In this document: piece by piece, positions 43,623-54,044 of the stretch | Numbering within the stretch: position 1 is the first letter of the stretch | How the letters are laid out: the number at the start of each line of letters is the position of its first letter | Assembly: GCA_963662175.1 (NCBI GenBank) | Contig: OY759220.1 | Span: forward strand, 45,976,136 to 46,040,135 | Source of the DNA: Aradus depressus | Taxonomy: Eukaryota > Arthropoda > Insecta > Hemiptera > Aradidae | Length of the DNA stretch: 64,000 nt | Direction of reading: 5' to 3' | The notes under the pieces: generated by a model | The model's input: only the letters and a program-made list of their open reading frames with translations | Databases searched by the model: none | What the model was told of the DNA's origin: nothing | Translations under genes and position numbers: made by a program

Positions 43623-44697
43623 TATAATAATAATATAAAAATAATACACACATTGGAAAGATTAAATTATAAACATTATTATTATTATTATAAATTAATT
43701 ATATTTATTTTTATATAGAAAGCAAATTTCTATTTAAAACAAATGCCAGTCAAAAAACAAAACACGGCCATCAGCTGTTTTAATTAGTGTCTGTAGTGTC
43801 GAGGCCTGAGGTTCAATGGCGACGGGCTGAGTGAAACGTTAATTGAAATTTTTTTTAATATACGTGCACTTTCTTCAAAATTTAGTAAAAGAAAAGAGAT
43901 AAAAATGTCTACAGGAAATAAATTTATTGTTTTGTTTTAATTATTATTTCATTATTATTAGCTTATTTATTATTTATTTATCATTTATTAACATTAAACT
44001 CTTCTTTTGTTATTACCACAAAAATTAAACCATTCTTAGAACTAATGCACTTTGTTTATTGTTTGTTAAACTCTGTAAACTAGTAAATGAAGTTACAAAG
44101 TTGAAATTAATATCAAAATGTGGTTTGTTGTATAGAAATGAGGAATTGTAATAATATTTAAAAACCCTCTTTAAAATCAGCATAAATAAACAATTCTAAC
44201 AAACAATGCTACCAACAATCTTATTGAAAAACATCAAAAGGCGTACTTAGAATAGTGAGCGAATTGCAATGAAAGTTCAGATGCTATGTCTGCGATTTTA
44301 GTGTGAAAGTTGTAAGGTGTTCGTTCCTTGTGCTATGTGTCATTGGTTGACTCCCGCCAATGAGTTCCAAACTGAAAATTCCTTTGCTCATTTTTGGAAC
44401 GACTTGTTCCATTTTTGAATTGTCTACTCTTGATAAACAGTTAACAGACGGTCACGGCGACCCATGAAATTCGTGACCATAAGGCAGTATGTGGTCACGA
44501 ACTTGGGCCTCTCTTATTTATTTACGTTAAACCTCTTTCTGTCTTCCTATTCTCTTCAAATGAAGTACAGTGATGCGATTAAACCTACTAAAATTCGAGT
44601 TTTCGGTCGGTCTGAAATATTTTTCTGTATATGTCCTATAATAAGGATAACTAAAAATTAATAAAAAATAAAATTATCAAATCTTAACAAAATTATC
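43623..44697. other. Unassigned AT-rich stretch
   Basis: ATT/ATA microsatellite runs (43670-43735 and 43935-44000). A 65-codon frame at 44464-44661 is unsupported. Confidence 0.45.
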
Positions 44698-44855
44698 GTA
44701 GTGTAGTCATATTGCCTACTACCAGAGCACTCTTTCGTCGCTTTGTTGTACATGACCCCGACTAGGTTTATTAACCACCGGAGTACCTGACATCGTAAAG
44801 GCTCAACGTTTTTTCACCTCCCAGATAGAAATAAAACCTAAGGGACTCGGATTTT
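44698..44855 (-). mobile_element. SINE S1, partial
   Basis: TTGCCTACTACCAGAGCACT, GAGTACCTGACATCG and CACCTCCCAGATAGAAATAA, with internal deletion. Confidence 0.75.
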
Positions 44856-44990
44856 AATTAGTGGTAATTTTGTAAAAATCATTTCACAAATATCACATGA
44901 AAATCGGTTTAGTTTGTTAAATTTGTTAATTTTATCTTTCATTATTATTAGGCAGAGAGAGATTAATATTTCAGAACGAAGAAATATAAC

Positions 44991-45294
44991 AAGAACGTGG
45001 GTTCGAAACCCGACCGAGGCCCTTAGTTTATTTTATCTGGGAGGTAAAATAAACTTAAGCATGCCGTCCTTCGGATGGGACGTTAAGCGATGGTCCCGAG
45101 CCTGTACGATGTCAGGTACTCATTAAAGACCCCTGCCCTAGGTAAATAAAAATTTAGGGTAGGCAAAATTCGGGACTCCCATAGTGAAGTCGGGCTCATG
45201 TCCACCAGAGTGATGAAAGAGCGCTCTGGTAGTAGGCGATATGACCTCGTAGTTAAAGCCCGGGCATGAGTCATAAAACCTAACCTAACCTAAC
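44991..45294 (+). mobile_element. SINE S1 with telomere-like tail
   Basis: It begins at box B (GGGTTCGAAACCCG), has the full body, and ends GGGCATGAGTCATAAAA, then three CCTAA units. This is the best view of the 3' tail on the plus strand. Confidence 0.92.
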
Positions 45295-45411
45295 TGTGCA
45301 GCCGTGGGGATTTCAAGTTGAAATTCCAACCAAAAATATACATGATGTATAAGAAAGTTTCGTACTTAGAAAACGTTGGTAAAAAAACGGATGGGGGAAG
45401 GAACGGGTAGG

Positions 45412-45500
45412 TACTGAGCCCCCCCCTAACCTAGGTAAGTAAAACTAGGTATGCAACATTTAGGACAGGAGTAGTGAGGCTTCTGTCCACCAGAGGGACA
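45412..45500 (+). mobile_element. SINE S1, fragment
   Basis: CCTAACCTAGGTAAGTAAAA, CAACATTTAGGAC and CTGTCCACCAGAGGGAC. Confidence 0.65.
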
Positions 45501-45685
45501 TGATTTGTAGCCCTTGACACTCAAACAACTCTCGCTTCAGCTTTATTTGTATAGAAGATTACAAATTTTCACAATATGTCCGCATTTCTCATCATAGGAA
45601 TCATTACTGTTATTAGAACTTAAAACGCTCTTATTACTAATTAATAACAATATAATAATAATAATAATGTGATTATGTGTTGCAG

Positions 45686-45831
45686 GACGAGCGAGTTGGT
45701 AGCCCTGATGGCCATCTTTACTACCTTCTTCCTGTTCCTCCACACGAGGGACCTCCACAGCAAACTGAAGGAGATGGAAGTCAAACTTCAGCCGGACGTC
45801 AGTCTCAGTGGTCAGCAACAACCCTCCTCTG
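45686..45831 (+). CDS. Internal exon of an unidentified membrane protein
   Basis: The exon is framed by acceptor GTGTTGCAG and donor G|GTAAGT and encodes about 48 residues in one open frame: TSELVALMAIFTTFFLFLH, then TRDLHSKLKEMEVKLQPD, then VSLSGQQQPSSG. The first part is a hydrophobic segment that fits a single membrane anchor. The next part is a charged, helix-prone stem. This layout suits the start of a type II membrane protein such as a Golgi enzyme or surface ligand, but the gene was not identified. Entry is in phase 2 and exit in phase 1. GC content and codon use are much higher than in the surrounding repeats, and no transposon signature touches it, so a host gene with very long introns is likely. 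Confidence 0.68.
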
Positions 45832-46140
45832 GTAAGTTCGGGATGTTATGTAATTGGTCAACAATTCGATGCCGAGTTTTCAACGAAATTTCATGTTTTC
45901 CAAATTCCAGATTTCAAATGTGAAAAAAAATTCGGTTCTGGGGCTCAATTCAAAAACCCTTATAACTGCTGATGTAATGAATTTATTGACACAAAATTTA
46001 GAATGAGGATTTGAGAGCCCTTATGCAACTCAACTGTTGAAAATTTGCGCAAACGGTCGACTGATTTTGGAGGGGAAGCGAAAAGTTAATTGATTAATTC
46101 TTTCTGGGGAAGTATGTAGCTGGTGATTCACGGAATACTT
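45832..46140 (+). repeat. Family A repeat copy
   Basis: It starts within bases of the exon donor: AATTGGTCAACAATTCGATG, CGCAAACGGTCGACTG, TTAATTGATTAATTC and CTGGGGAAGTATGTAGC, ending before a T-tract. Confidence 0.8.
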
Positions 46141-46529
46141 TTTTTTTTTCAATTCTAATCGTGGCAAATATGGGTTCCTACCCAATCCCCCGACTGACCC
46201 ACCACCCGTCCTCACTTTGACTTTCTCAGTCCATGTGTTGGACCGTACCCTCCCTAAATGCAATTTTCCCATCACGCAACAAACAATTGTTTAGTTTCTT
46301 TTTTGCTCTAATTATTGTTCATCCAACCTAGAGACCTACAGACACAACATCCTGGTTGGTAAACATCTCGTATCTCTTCAAGACATTCCCAAAAACAATA
46401 ATATTGTAACATATAATAATATTGTAACTCCACTTCTGGCCCCTCTGTTAAGTTATAATTTACTTATATAAACTTGATATTCAACATATTTATTTGAAAG
46501 GTAGGATCACTATATCACTGTCGTATACA

Positions 46530-46680
46530 AAGTATAGAAGAAGTCACGAAATCGATCAGAAATTCAATACTGGGTTTTGAACAGAATTTCATGTTTTCCG
46601 ATCTTGTAGGAAGAGCGGAAAGATAATTGATTAATTCATACTGGGGAAGTACATAGCCGGTGATTCACCGACTACTTTTT
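46530..46680 (+). repeat. Family A copy with large internal deletion
   Basis: The head (ATCGATCAGAAATTCAATAC, ATTTCATGTTTTCCG) joins directly to the tail (GAGCGGAAAGATAATTG, CTGGGGAAGTACAT, CGGTGATTCACCG). The tail palindrome is perfect here. Confidence 0.8.
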
Positions 46681-46766
46681 ATATACTACATTATATTTTA
46701 TTTACTAGCAGTTTGTGTTGAAAAGGGTCAGTCGATCTTGACACCTTCACATCGCTGTTTATTTAT

Positions 46767-47462
46767 AACTAGCAGTAATACCCGGCGTTGCCCGGAGAAC
46801 TTTGACTTTCCTCCTAATATCTCTCGTTCGAATCCATTTCAAATCTTCAATAGTACATTCATGATGTTATAATTTTCAATTGTTCATACGGAATAACGCT
46901 TATAGTCAGTCCTTCAACGGCAGACATCCCAGCTACTAAGTTTTTAGGACCCCTGGGCACCATGGCTAGTACGCGCCATCCAACGGCGGAAACCACAGCT
47001 AGTGAATACTTAGCATCAGTGGACGTCCTAGCCAGTGCGTACTTGAGAACGCTTGTGACCACCAGGTTGATTAAAACATAGACTTCAACCATCCTGGAGC
47101 TAAAACTAATTTATTCAAAAAGATTTCTCATTAATCGTTGCAATGGTTTTCGAGTTACAAAGATTGCGTGAGTGGATGCTGGGATGGACCAGGGGTTGAT
47201 TAAAAAATAGACCTTAACCTTCCGGTAGATAAAACTTATCTATTCAAAAAGATTCCTCATTAATCATTGCAGGGGTTTTTGAGTTACAAAGATTGCGTGG
47301 GTGGATACTGGGATGGACCAGATATTGAGGTACTAATACGCCTATAACCTTCCTCAGACGATGACGAACAAATTTTTAAAAAAATTAATGAAATCCATTA
47401 AGCCGTTCGTGAGTTATAGCGGTACAACGCACAGACATTTTCAGCTTTATATATATATATAA
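46767..47462. mobile_element. Unclassified repeat with insect-type ends
   Basis: The left end ACTAGCAGTAATACCCGGCG and right end CAGACATTTTCAGCTTTATA then a TA run are of a kind seen in many insect interspersed elements. Inside, 47065-47193 is tandemly duplicated at 47194-47321 (landmarks GGTTGATTAAAA, TTATTCAAAAAGAT, GAGTTACAAAGATTGCGTG). No coding capacity. The left end read on the minus strand resembles a Helitron 3' terminus (…CTAG|T), but the hairpin is imperfect. Confidence 0.55.
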
Positions 47463-47689
47463 TTTGAAAATAAATGTTAGTATTTATGTTTAATAATAAT
47501 TAATTTTTTTTTACTTATATAATTATATTTCATTTGTTTGTATATGTTTATTTTATACCTATTTATTTTTATCTTTTCAAGTGTATTACAATTAATTTAA
47601 ATAAATTATTTTTTACTTATTTTATTTTTGCCCTTTATTACAATATTAAATGCTTATTTTTCATTATCTTTCTTTTTATATCTTTGCTA

Positions 47690-48095
47690 TGTAAATCCCT
47701 TCAATGCAAAATCGTTCGTACAATAGCCAATGCTCCTTACTACTCCAACAAAACTCTTCACACTGACCTTAACGTACCTTTGGTCACTGAAGTCGCTAAA
47801 TCCAAATATAAAAAATTATTTTCTCTTCTTAGTTCCCACAATAATCCTCTAGTCCGTGCCCTCCACTTCCCCAACGACGGCTTAAGCGTCAATGGCCTAG
47901 AGACCTCCTGAGCAGAAGCAGGGACAGTAATTAGCTACAAATGAGAGAAAAACAGTGACTAGGCAGTATCACCACAGGGTGATTTCTCCCCTCATGACAT
48001 TTTGACATTGCCATTACCTCTTTATTAGCACATTTGCTTGTTGTATTTATTTGTATACAGTTGTAAATTGCTATTTGTAAATAAATAAAAAATAT
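47690..48095 (+). mobile_element. Jockey-like LINE, 3' end
   Basis: Codes for LQCKIVRTIANAPYYSNKTL, then HTDLNVPLVTEVAKSKYKKL and SSHNNPLVRAL, ending at 47911. This is the Jockey-clade ORF2 C-terminus ('SKxLRxIxNAPxYxxNxxLHxDLxIP'). A 3' untranslated region of about 180 bp ends in AAATAAATAAAAAATAT. It is 5'-truncated. The minus-strand fragment at 55915-56148 shares the 3' region. Confidence 0.85.
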
Positions 48096-48611
48096 ATGTA
48101 TTCGAATTGTGGAAACGTCAATGCACAACACGCATTTTTAGATCATCAGACGCCCATTTCATAGAATTGGAAGAAGAAACGTGTAAATAGAACCATAGAG
48201 TGAGTCTAGAGACCTAGTGATACAAAGACTCCTAGAGGTCTCCCCGTCATCCTCCGCTCTTCTTGTCATCCTGAGGAAGCGGGTTAAGGTGAAGGCTGTT
48301 CCTCTCTGGATTCATGAATCACGATTTTGAAACCTCTTCATTTAAATCTATTTAATAGGAGAAACATGAGCAGAATGGCACAGTTTTCTCCTTCAGTCTT
48401 CAGTTTCAATGGGCTCATCCTTTAAACAAATTAGATTTAGTAACAAGTTGCTTCATCTTCTCTGGGAGACATTTCGGTCGGAGGAAACAGAGAAGATTTT
48501 TGAATCTTAAAAAAGGAAATGTCAATCGTTTTTACCTTCGTCGCTATACCTCGTGGTGCTGATTCCTCTTCGAACCTAGACTTTAACTCAACTCCACTGA
48601 GGAAGTCCTGA

Positions 48612-48715
48612 ATGTTATTCACCTAGGGTAGGGGGTCTTTAACGAGTACCTGACATCGCACAGGCTCGGTACCATCGCTTAACGTCCCATCTGAAGGACG
48701 GCGTGCTCATGATTT
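48612..48715 (-). mobile_element. SINE S1, fragment
   Basis: ATTCACCTAGGGTAGGGGGT, GAGTACCTGACATCGCACAG and GAAGGACGGCGTGCTCATG. A separate scrap (AAGCCCGGGCATTAGTCAT) lies at 49043-49072 on the plus strand. Confidence 0.8.
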
Positions 48716-49114
48716 ACCAACAGCTTATGTTTTCTCTTGAATTTCTACCATGCAGTAGCATAGAGGCGCACCAGATCCGCTCCCAGAATGTAGCATTCAA
48801 TGAAGAAATACTCGAATGGTCTCTTATGCATTTGAAATGATGTAAGCGCATGTAGGGAAGGATCGTGCACATGAAGCCAGGCCACGTGCTATAGGTTTGG
48901 GCTAGAACTCCGTGGTACAGGGAGCACCTCAATCACGGTTTGGACCTAGTTACAGTAACTGTTACGAAATAACAACTAACGACACTGTACCTTCCTCCGT
49001 TCTTCTCTCATCACTCCCAACCCCAAGCATCTTCCTTCTTGTAGATAAAGCCCGGGCATTAGTCATAATGTCTAACTCATATCTCTTGAATGAATGAACA
49101 GACATTAAATAATA

Positions 49115-49670
49115 CCATGAGGACGACGTCTACTGATTTTCAGCTAAATCGACCGAAGGAGAGGAGGCTCAACTCATAAACCTTAACGACTGCCCATGTA
49201 ATAAAGGTTAGGTTAGGTTTTATGACTCATGCCCGGGCTTTAACTACGGTCATATCATCTACTACCAGAGCGCTCTTTCGTCACTCTGGTGGACATGAGC
49301 CCGACTCTACTACGGGAGTCCTAAATTTTGCCTACCCTAAATTTTTATTCGCGTAGGGCAGGGGTCTTTAACGAGTACCTGACATCATACATGCTCGGGA
49401 CCACCGCTCAACGTCCCATCCGAAGGACGGCTGCTTAAGTTTATTTTACCTCCCAGATAAAATAAACGTAAGGGCCTCGGTCAGGTTTCGAACCCACGTT
49501 CTTGAGCTCAGAAGACAAGCACGCATACCACTGAGCTACCGGCGCCCATCTAATGAATGTATCGATTTTACACCTATCGATTTTCAGCCAAGTCAGTAGA
49601 TCGAGGGAGAGCCAACACTTACTTATTTCGGACTGGGGAAGTACATCGCCGCTGTTTCACCGACAACCTT
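49115..49670 (+). repeat. Family A copy interrupted by SINE S1
   Basis: The left part ends CGACTGCCCATGTAAT and the right part resumes GCCCATCTAATGAATGTATC, then continues to GACTGGGGAAGTACATCGCC and GTTTCACCGAC. Confidence 0.8.
49206..49547 (-). mobile_element. SINE S1, full length (reference copy)
   Basis: Read on the minus strand it starts GGGCGCCGGTAGCTCAGTGG (box A), then TATGCGTGCTTG, box B GGGTTCGAAACC, the body, and ends GGGCATGAGTCATAAAA, then CCTAACCTAACC. It is flanked by an imperfect 14-bp target duplication (49192-49205 and 49544-49557, 12 of 14 match). RNA polymerase III boxes A and B make the left end tRNA-derived. Confidence 0.93.
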
Positions 49671-50034
49671 TTTCCTTTCCTCTTCATCTTATTGCTCAAG
49701 ATATTTTTTGTTTTCTGTTTAATTTTGGAGAGTGATTGTATTTTGACATCAATTGCTCATTCCTGAAGGACTTGTTATACATTTTTTATATACTTTCGAT
49801 GCAAAAAAAAAAAAAAAATGAAATAAATCAAAAGAATAATATTTGTTTATACGTCAAACAACTTTCAATCTTTGCGTGCATTCGTCGCCCTTCGTTAGTC
49901 GCTTCGTGAGTTTTTAGCTTAACCTTCTCTCAATTATTGTTGTACTTAATTGGTTTTAAATTGTAAGCTTTATTGAAACAATTCAATAGAAATGCAAATT
50001 TTGCAATAATATTGCGGAGTTCTGGAAGCTGGAT
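49671..50034. other. Unassigned stretch
   Basis: An A-tract lies near 49803. No gene or repeat was recognised. Confidence 0.4.
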
Positions 50035-50165
50035 GTTATGATGCTCAGCCAAATCGTTCGAATTGTTTCTCTTATCGAAATATTGAAACATGAAATTCCG
50101 TTGTAAACTCCGCATCGAATTTTCGTCCGATTACTTCCTCTATACTTCGTATAGCTGAGGTAATA
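50035..50165 (-). repeat. Family A head end
   Basis: ACATGAAATTCCGTTG, CATCGAATTTTCGTCCGATT, then ACTTCCTCTATACTTCGTAT and AGCTGAGGTAAT. Confidence 0.7.
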
Positions 50166-50469
50166 AAATTAAAGAGACGACCGTGCTGCAACCTATGAGT
50201 ATATCGTGGAACTACGTCAACTGTCACAATTTCATGACAACATTATTTATTCACTAGTAATAAAGCTTTAAGAATTGCGCGAAATTTAGTTTAACTTACA
50301 AACGCTACTGTTACTGTTTTATTCCGAGACCTAGTTCTTTTAAGAATAATAACATACAATGAACTTCCCCAACACAAATTAACAATATGGCTAACAACGA
50401 TTGGTTGAGAATCTTGTCTGTCTTATTCAAGGAATTGATTCATTATACGAAATTTCAATTGGTAAATCG

Positions 50470-50740
50470 AGATACTTAGTACTTCCCTGGCTCAACTAAG
50501 TTTCCACTCTCCCTCTAAACTCAGCTTCAGCTAATAGATGTATTACTCAATGACATATGAATCATATTAAATGTCGAGTCGAAATATTCATTACACTGGC
50601 ATCAGAGCCCTTACTCCTCTTGAATCCCCCCTCTTCTCTTCGATCGATACCGCTGAAAACCAATCTGTATTCTGAGGGTCGGACAACTTTCGATGTACCT
50701 CAACATCGAACTTGTGACCGATTTCCTCTTAACTTTCCCT
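50470..50740 (-). repeat. Family A repeat copy
   Basis: CTAAGTTTCCACTCTCCCTC at the tail side, CTTCTCTTCGATCGATACCG in the core and TCAACATCGAACTTGTGACC at the head. The plus-strand frame here is a repeat product. Confidence 0.65.
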
Positions 50741-50769
50741 CCTTTTTTTTTTTTTGTAGGAGTGAATAG

Positions 50770-51010
50770 CCTACCAAGAAAAATCAGGTAATTTTCCGCA
50801 ACTTCCGCGTGCATGGAGTTTTAACGGTTCGAATCTTATCTTATTGTATAACGAAGTGCCTCAACGAAGACGATGAGAAGATTAATGACCTGAAGGCAGC
50901 TCTGATGTGACCAGAGCTCGTTGTGAGGGATGACTGTATACTTTCGTTTTCACGACGTCAGTTATACAATAGGTGTTTATTAGGGATCCGTATCGATACG
51001 TGACATCTTA
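50770..51010 (+). repeat. Family E repeat copy 1
   Basis: TTAACGGTTCGAATCTT, GAGAAGATTAATGA, GAGCTCGTTGTGA, CTGTATACTTTC, and ATTAGGGATCCGTATCGATA recur in order at 55285-55520. Confidence 0.8.
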
Positions 51011-51640
51011 ATGATATCGATATTTTTGTAGCGATATTTTTGTTTTGTGTTTACAGCCTACTAAAATATCCCAGCAGTCTTAGCACTAGTAAGGCGAAGT
51101 GGGAAGACAGTGTAGTGAGTTTTCAATATAAGAGATGGCACCACTTTCGGGAGGGGTTAACTTTGCCCCCATTTTGTATAGTAAAAATCAATCGATTTTC
51201 AATCAGAAAACTGCGTTTGTCTCAGTATATTGATCCGAATGACAGGTCGATATACTTTTATTTTTTGAACTATTTCAGATTTGCAATTGATTTAGTTGGT
51301 CAAACCAATTTGCAATTTCAAAGAAATAATTGCGGGCCACCCGCGACAATCAAAACTATTCACATGTACCCCCCGCCGTCTAAGTAGAATTTCCTGCCAT
51401 GGGTTGGATACTAACAATTATAAGAGAGCTATCAAGTGAATTATCATTTGGATAGTATTTATTTATAAGCCATTACATTATATCAAAATACGTCATTAAA
51501 TCGAACTCTATATTGTTGACGATTTCAATACATTTTTCAAGATTATAAAACAAAAAATAAATTATTTTTAGCAAGGTGTAAGACAAAAAGCACAAAGAGG
51601 CCTATGAGAATGTTCCGTGCAGATCCGACCTGCACAGCTA
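51011..51640. other. Unassigned stretch
   Basis: A 115-codon frame at 51040-51387 has no recognised family. The segment ends beside family A sequence. Left as unknown. Confidence 0.4.
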
Positions 51641-51644
51641 TACG

Positions 51645-51740
51645 AACTACATATAGGGGAAGTTATGTAATCGGTCAGAAAATCGATGTTGAGTTTTCAC
51701 AGGAATTTCATGTCGGTCTTAAAGACAGAAAATTATCTGG
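51645..51740 (+). repeat. Family A head fragment
   Basis: ATAGGGGAAGTTATGTAATC, GGTCAGAAAATCGATGTTG, and GGAATTTCATGTCG. Confidence 0.75.
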
Positions 51741-51799
51741 GATAGTAAAATTTCGAATAAGAGTAAGTTCTTTGTTTATTTAAATTTCACCTCACTAAC

Positions 51800-52830
51800 T
51801 TGTAACTTGCAAGTTCAGTGAAGTTCTTCCACTTGGTTCTAGAACTTACGGGTCATTATAGTCAAGTAAAGTAGGTACCTATTTATTTATAATTTCATGA
51901 TACAGTAGAACCTCTTTAGGTCGAACCTCGATAAGTCGAAAACCTCCAAAACTCGAAAAAAAGTTTGGTTCCTTTCCCTTCAAGCCCCAAAACCTCCATT
52001 ACTCGAAATCTCAACCCTCTATAAGTCGAAATAATCAGTGAGTCCCTACAAGCCATTTTGGTACATATTTTCCCTCAATAACTCGAAAAAATAAATTGGA
52101 CCTCTATATCTCGAACATAGCAATGTTTTATTTTAGAACCTTTACAACTCGATTATTTGAAACTTATTATCTCTATAGCTCGATGAAAAATAAGTTACCG
52201 ACTTTAAGAATTTGCCGACAATGTACACCATTGTTTCTTAGAAACAATTTAGGAGTATACAATGAATAGGATTACCAATTATCTAAAGCAAAAAAAAATT
52301 ACTGATTTTTTTTAAATACCTACATATACTACGTATTTTTTATTTTAAGGATGTTTTGAAATAATGTTGATTTATAATAAATATAAATATGTTTGTTACC
52401 TCTGTAACTTGAATTTTTATTTATTTCACCTCTCTAACTCAAAATTAGTTAGAATGAATCTTAACCTGTCGAATCAAAATCCGCCTAAGTCGAAATCCTC
52501 CATAAGTCGAAAACTCTATAACTCGATTTTTTTGGCGACTCCCTTGATGTTCGACTTATAGAGGTTCTACTGTAATATAAATCCGAAAATGTGATAATTA
52601 TTATTTTATTAGAAGTTCGGTGAAGTTCTTCCATTTGGTTCTTTAACTTACGGGTAACTATAGTCAAGTAAAGTGCCGATTTATTTATAATTTCATGATA
52701 ATAACCACCCGGAACGTGATAATTCATTTATTAGAAGTTCAGTGAAGTTCTTCCACTTGGTTCAAGAACTTAGTGTCATCTTACGGGTTATTATAGTCAA
52801 GTACAATAGCGACTTTTTATTGGGAACGTG
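51800..52830 (+). repeat. Tandem repeat of about 120 bp, three units, split by a MITE
   Basis: Units starting TTCAGTGAAGTTCTTCCACT occur near 51812, 52614 and 52736, each with TTACGGGT(C/A/T)A and TATAGTCAAGTA. The first unit is broken at its TTTCATGATA by the insertion of 51903-52572. Confidence 0.85.
51903..52572. mobile_element. pogo/Tigger-like MITE (TA-flanked)
   Basis: The ends are CAGTAGAACCTCTTTAGGTC and the inverted match ending GACTTATAGAGGTTCTACTG. TA is duplicated at 51901-51902 and 52573-52574. 'CAGTagAACCTCTatAagTCGA' ends with TA targets are typical of pogo/Tigger relatives in the Tc1/mariner group. The 670-bp interior is full of further 'ctcgaaa' echoes and has no transposase. 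The uninterrupted second tandem unit shows the empty site. Confidence 0.92.
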
Positions 52831-52945
52831 ATAATTCATTTATTAAAAGATAAAATAATAATGATAATTGTTTCATGGTCTTATTGTACAGCGTAATTCT
52901 GAGAGTGACTTCCTTATACGCAATAACGTCAGTACGAAATGATTT

Positions 52946-53019
52946 TGAGGGGAGGGGGAGGGGGAGGGGAGGGGGAGGGGGGAGGGGGAGGGGAGGAGGG
53001 GGGGAGGGGGAGGGGGAGG
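52946..53019 (+). repeat. G-rich tract (GGGGA)n, quadruplex-prone
   Basis: More than ten runs of three or more G separated mostly by single A. The protein frame across it (Gly/Arg) is meaningless. Confidence 0.9.
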
Positions 53020-53162
53020 CAGTGTTCTGTGCAAAAGTAGTTGATATAAGAAAGTCCTATTATGGCCACATCACGTATATTTTATTTTTCATCCTAACGA
53101 CCAATAATGGGCGGTCTTCGAAAAATCTAATTTCATAAGAAATGCTACCCGAAATGTTTACT

Positions 53163-53333
53163 CACCTAAGAAGGCTCGGGACCATCGCTCAACGTTCCAT
53201 CCGAAGGACTGCATGCTCAGAGTATATTGCATCTCCCAGATAAAATAACCTAAGGGCCTCCCTCGGCCGGGTTTAGAACCCGCGATCTTGAGCTCAATAG
53301 GCAAGCAGGCATATCACTGAGCTACCGGCCCCC
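53163..53333 (-). mobile_element. SINE S1, 5' part
   Basis: The minus strand starts GGGGCCGGTAGCTCAGTG, has a worn box B (GGGTTCTAAACCCGG), and runs to the CCGAGCC block. The 3' half is absent. Confidence 0.88.
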
Positions 53334-54044
53334 TCGTGTTCAGGAGGGGATCTTGGAACTTGAAATTCCGTAGAAAAATCGATCTAAAATTCACAGCACG
53401 ATTTCAATTCTTCCTTATAAGGTACAAGAAAGCAAACAAGTAATCCTGGCTATAAAGAGTCGGGATGACGACCTGGAATGGCAGGGTCACTACAGATAAA
53501 AAAAAATACTTTTTTTTACCTGGAAATTTGGAAAGTGGACTTGCACGGCAGGAACTTCTTCAGCTTGGAAGAAAGTGACTTTGAGAGAGTCTGATGACAC
53601 GATGCCCTCAATAGTGGCTACTATTGATCAAATTTGACATACTTAGGCTGTATACTTGAGAAATGTTCTTGGTCGGTTAATGGGCTCATAGATGTCTCTC
53701 ATCAAAAATTGTACTTTTTCCTACCTGGTGGATTTTGGACAAATTGCGCACAATGAGATACTTGCAATGATCCCCCGGGAATTGACCGTTTTTTACTTTC
53801 TTATACATTTAGTAAAGTTTTTAAAGGATTTAAAGAACCATCGCTTAACCGTATCATCGTAAGTGAATCAAATTGTTGCTATTAGTTGACCCGGATGGTA
53901 ACCTAGAAATCGACGCAGCAACCTTCGCGCCAGCAAGCTGATGTCATGAACCTCTACTCCGCAATGTGCTAACTTTGTTTACAAGTGCTATCTATAATCC
54001 TAATAATTGGCTTTGCCTAATTTCTCTTACTTCCCTCGCTATTA
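53334..54044. other. Unassigned stretch
   Basis: No gene was recognised. The phrase ATACTTTTTTTTACCTGG is shared loosely with other loci. Confidence 0.35.

Noticed and set aside
45278..45294. Interstitial telomere
   Set aside because: The three CCTAA units are the tail of a SINE S1 copy, not an independent telomeric tract.
46767..46800. Helitron 3' terminus on the minus strand
   Set aside because: CTAG|T is present, but the adjoining hairpin has a central mismatch and no matching TC end was found, so the element was left unclassified.
48714..48932. 72-codon minus-strand frame with several Cys, His and Trp
   Set aside because: GC content is slightly raised, but no family or splice context could be recognised; left unannotated.
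52875..53138. Gly/Arg-rich protein frame
   Set aside because: It is produced by the GGGGA repeat and has no start context or homology.
39283..53333. Functional tRNA genes
   Set aside because: Box A and box B occur repeatedly, but always at the head of the same roughly 300-340 bp SINE body. The arms do not form a clean cloverleaf with a 3' end for CCA addition.
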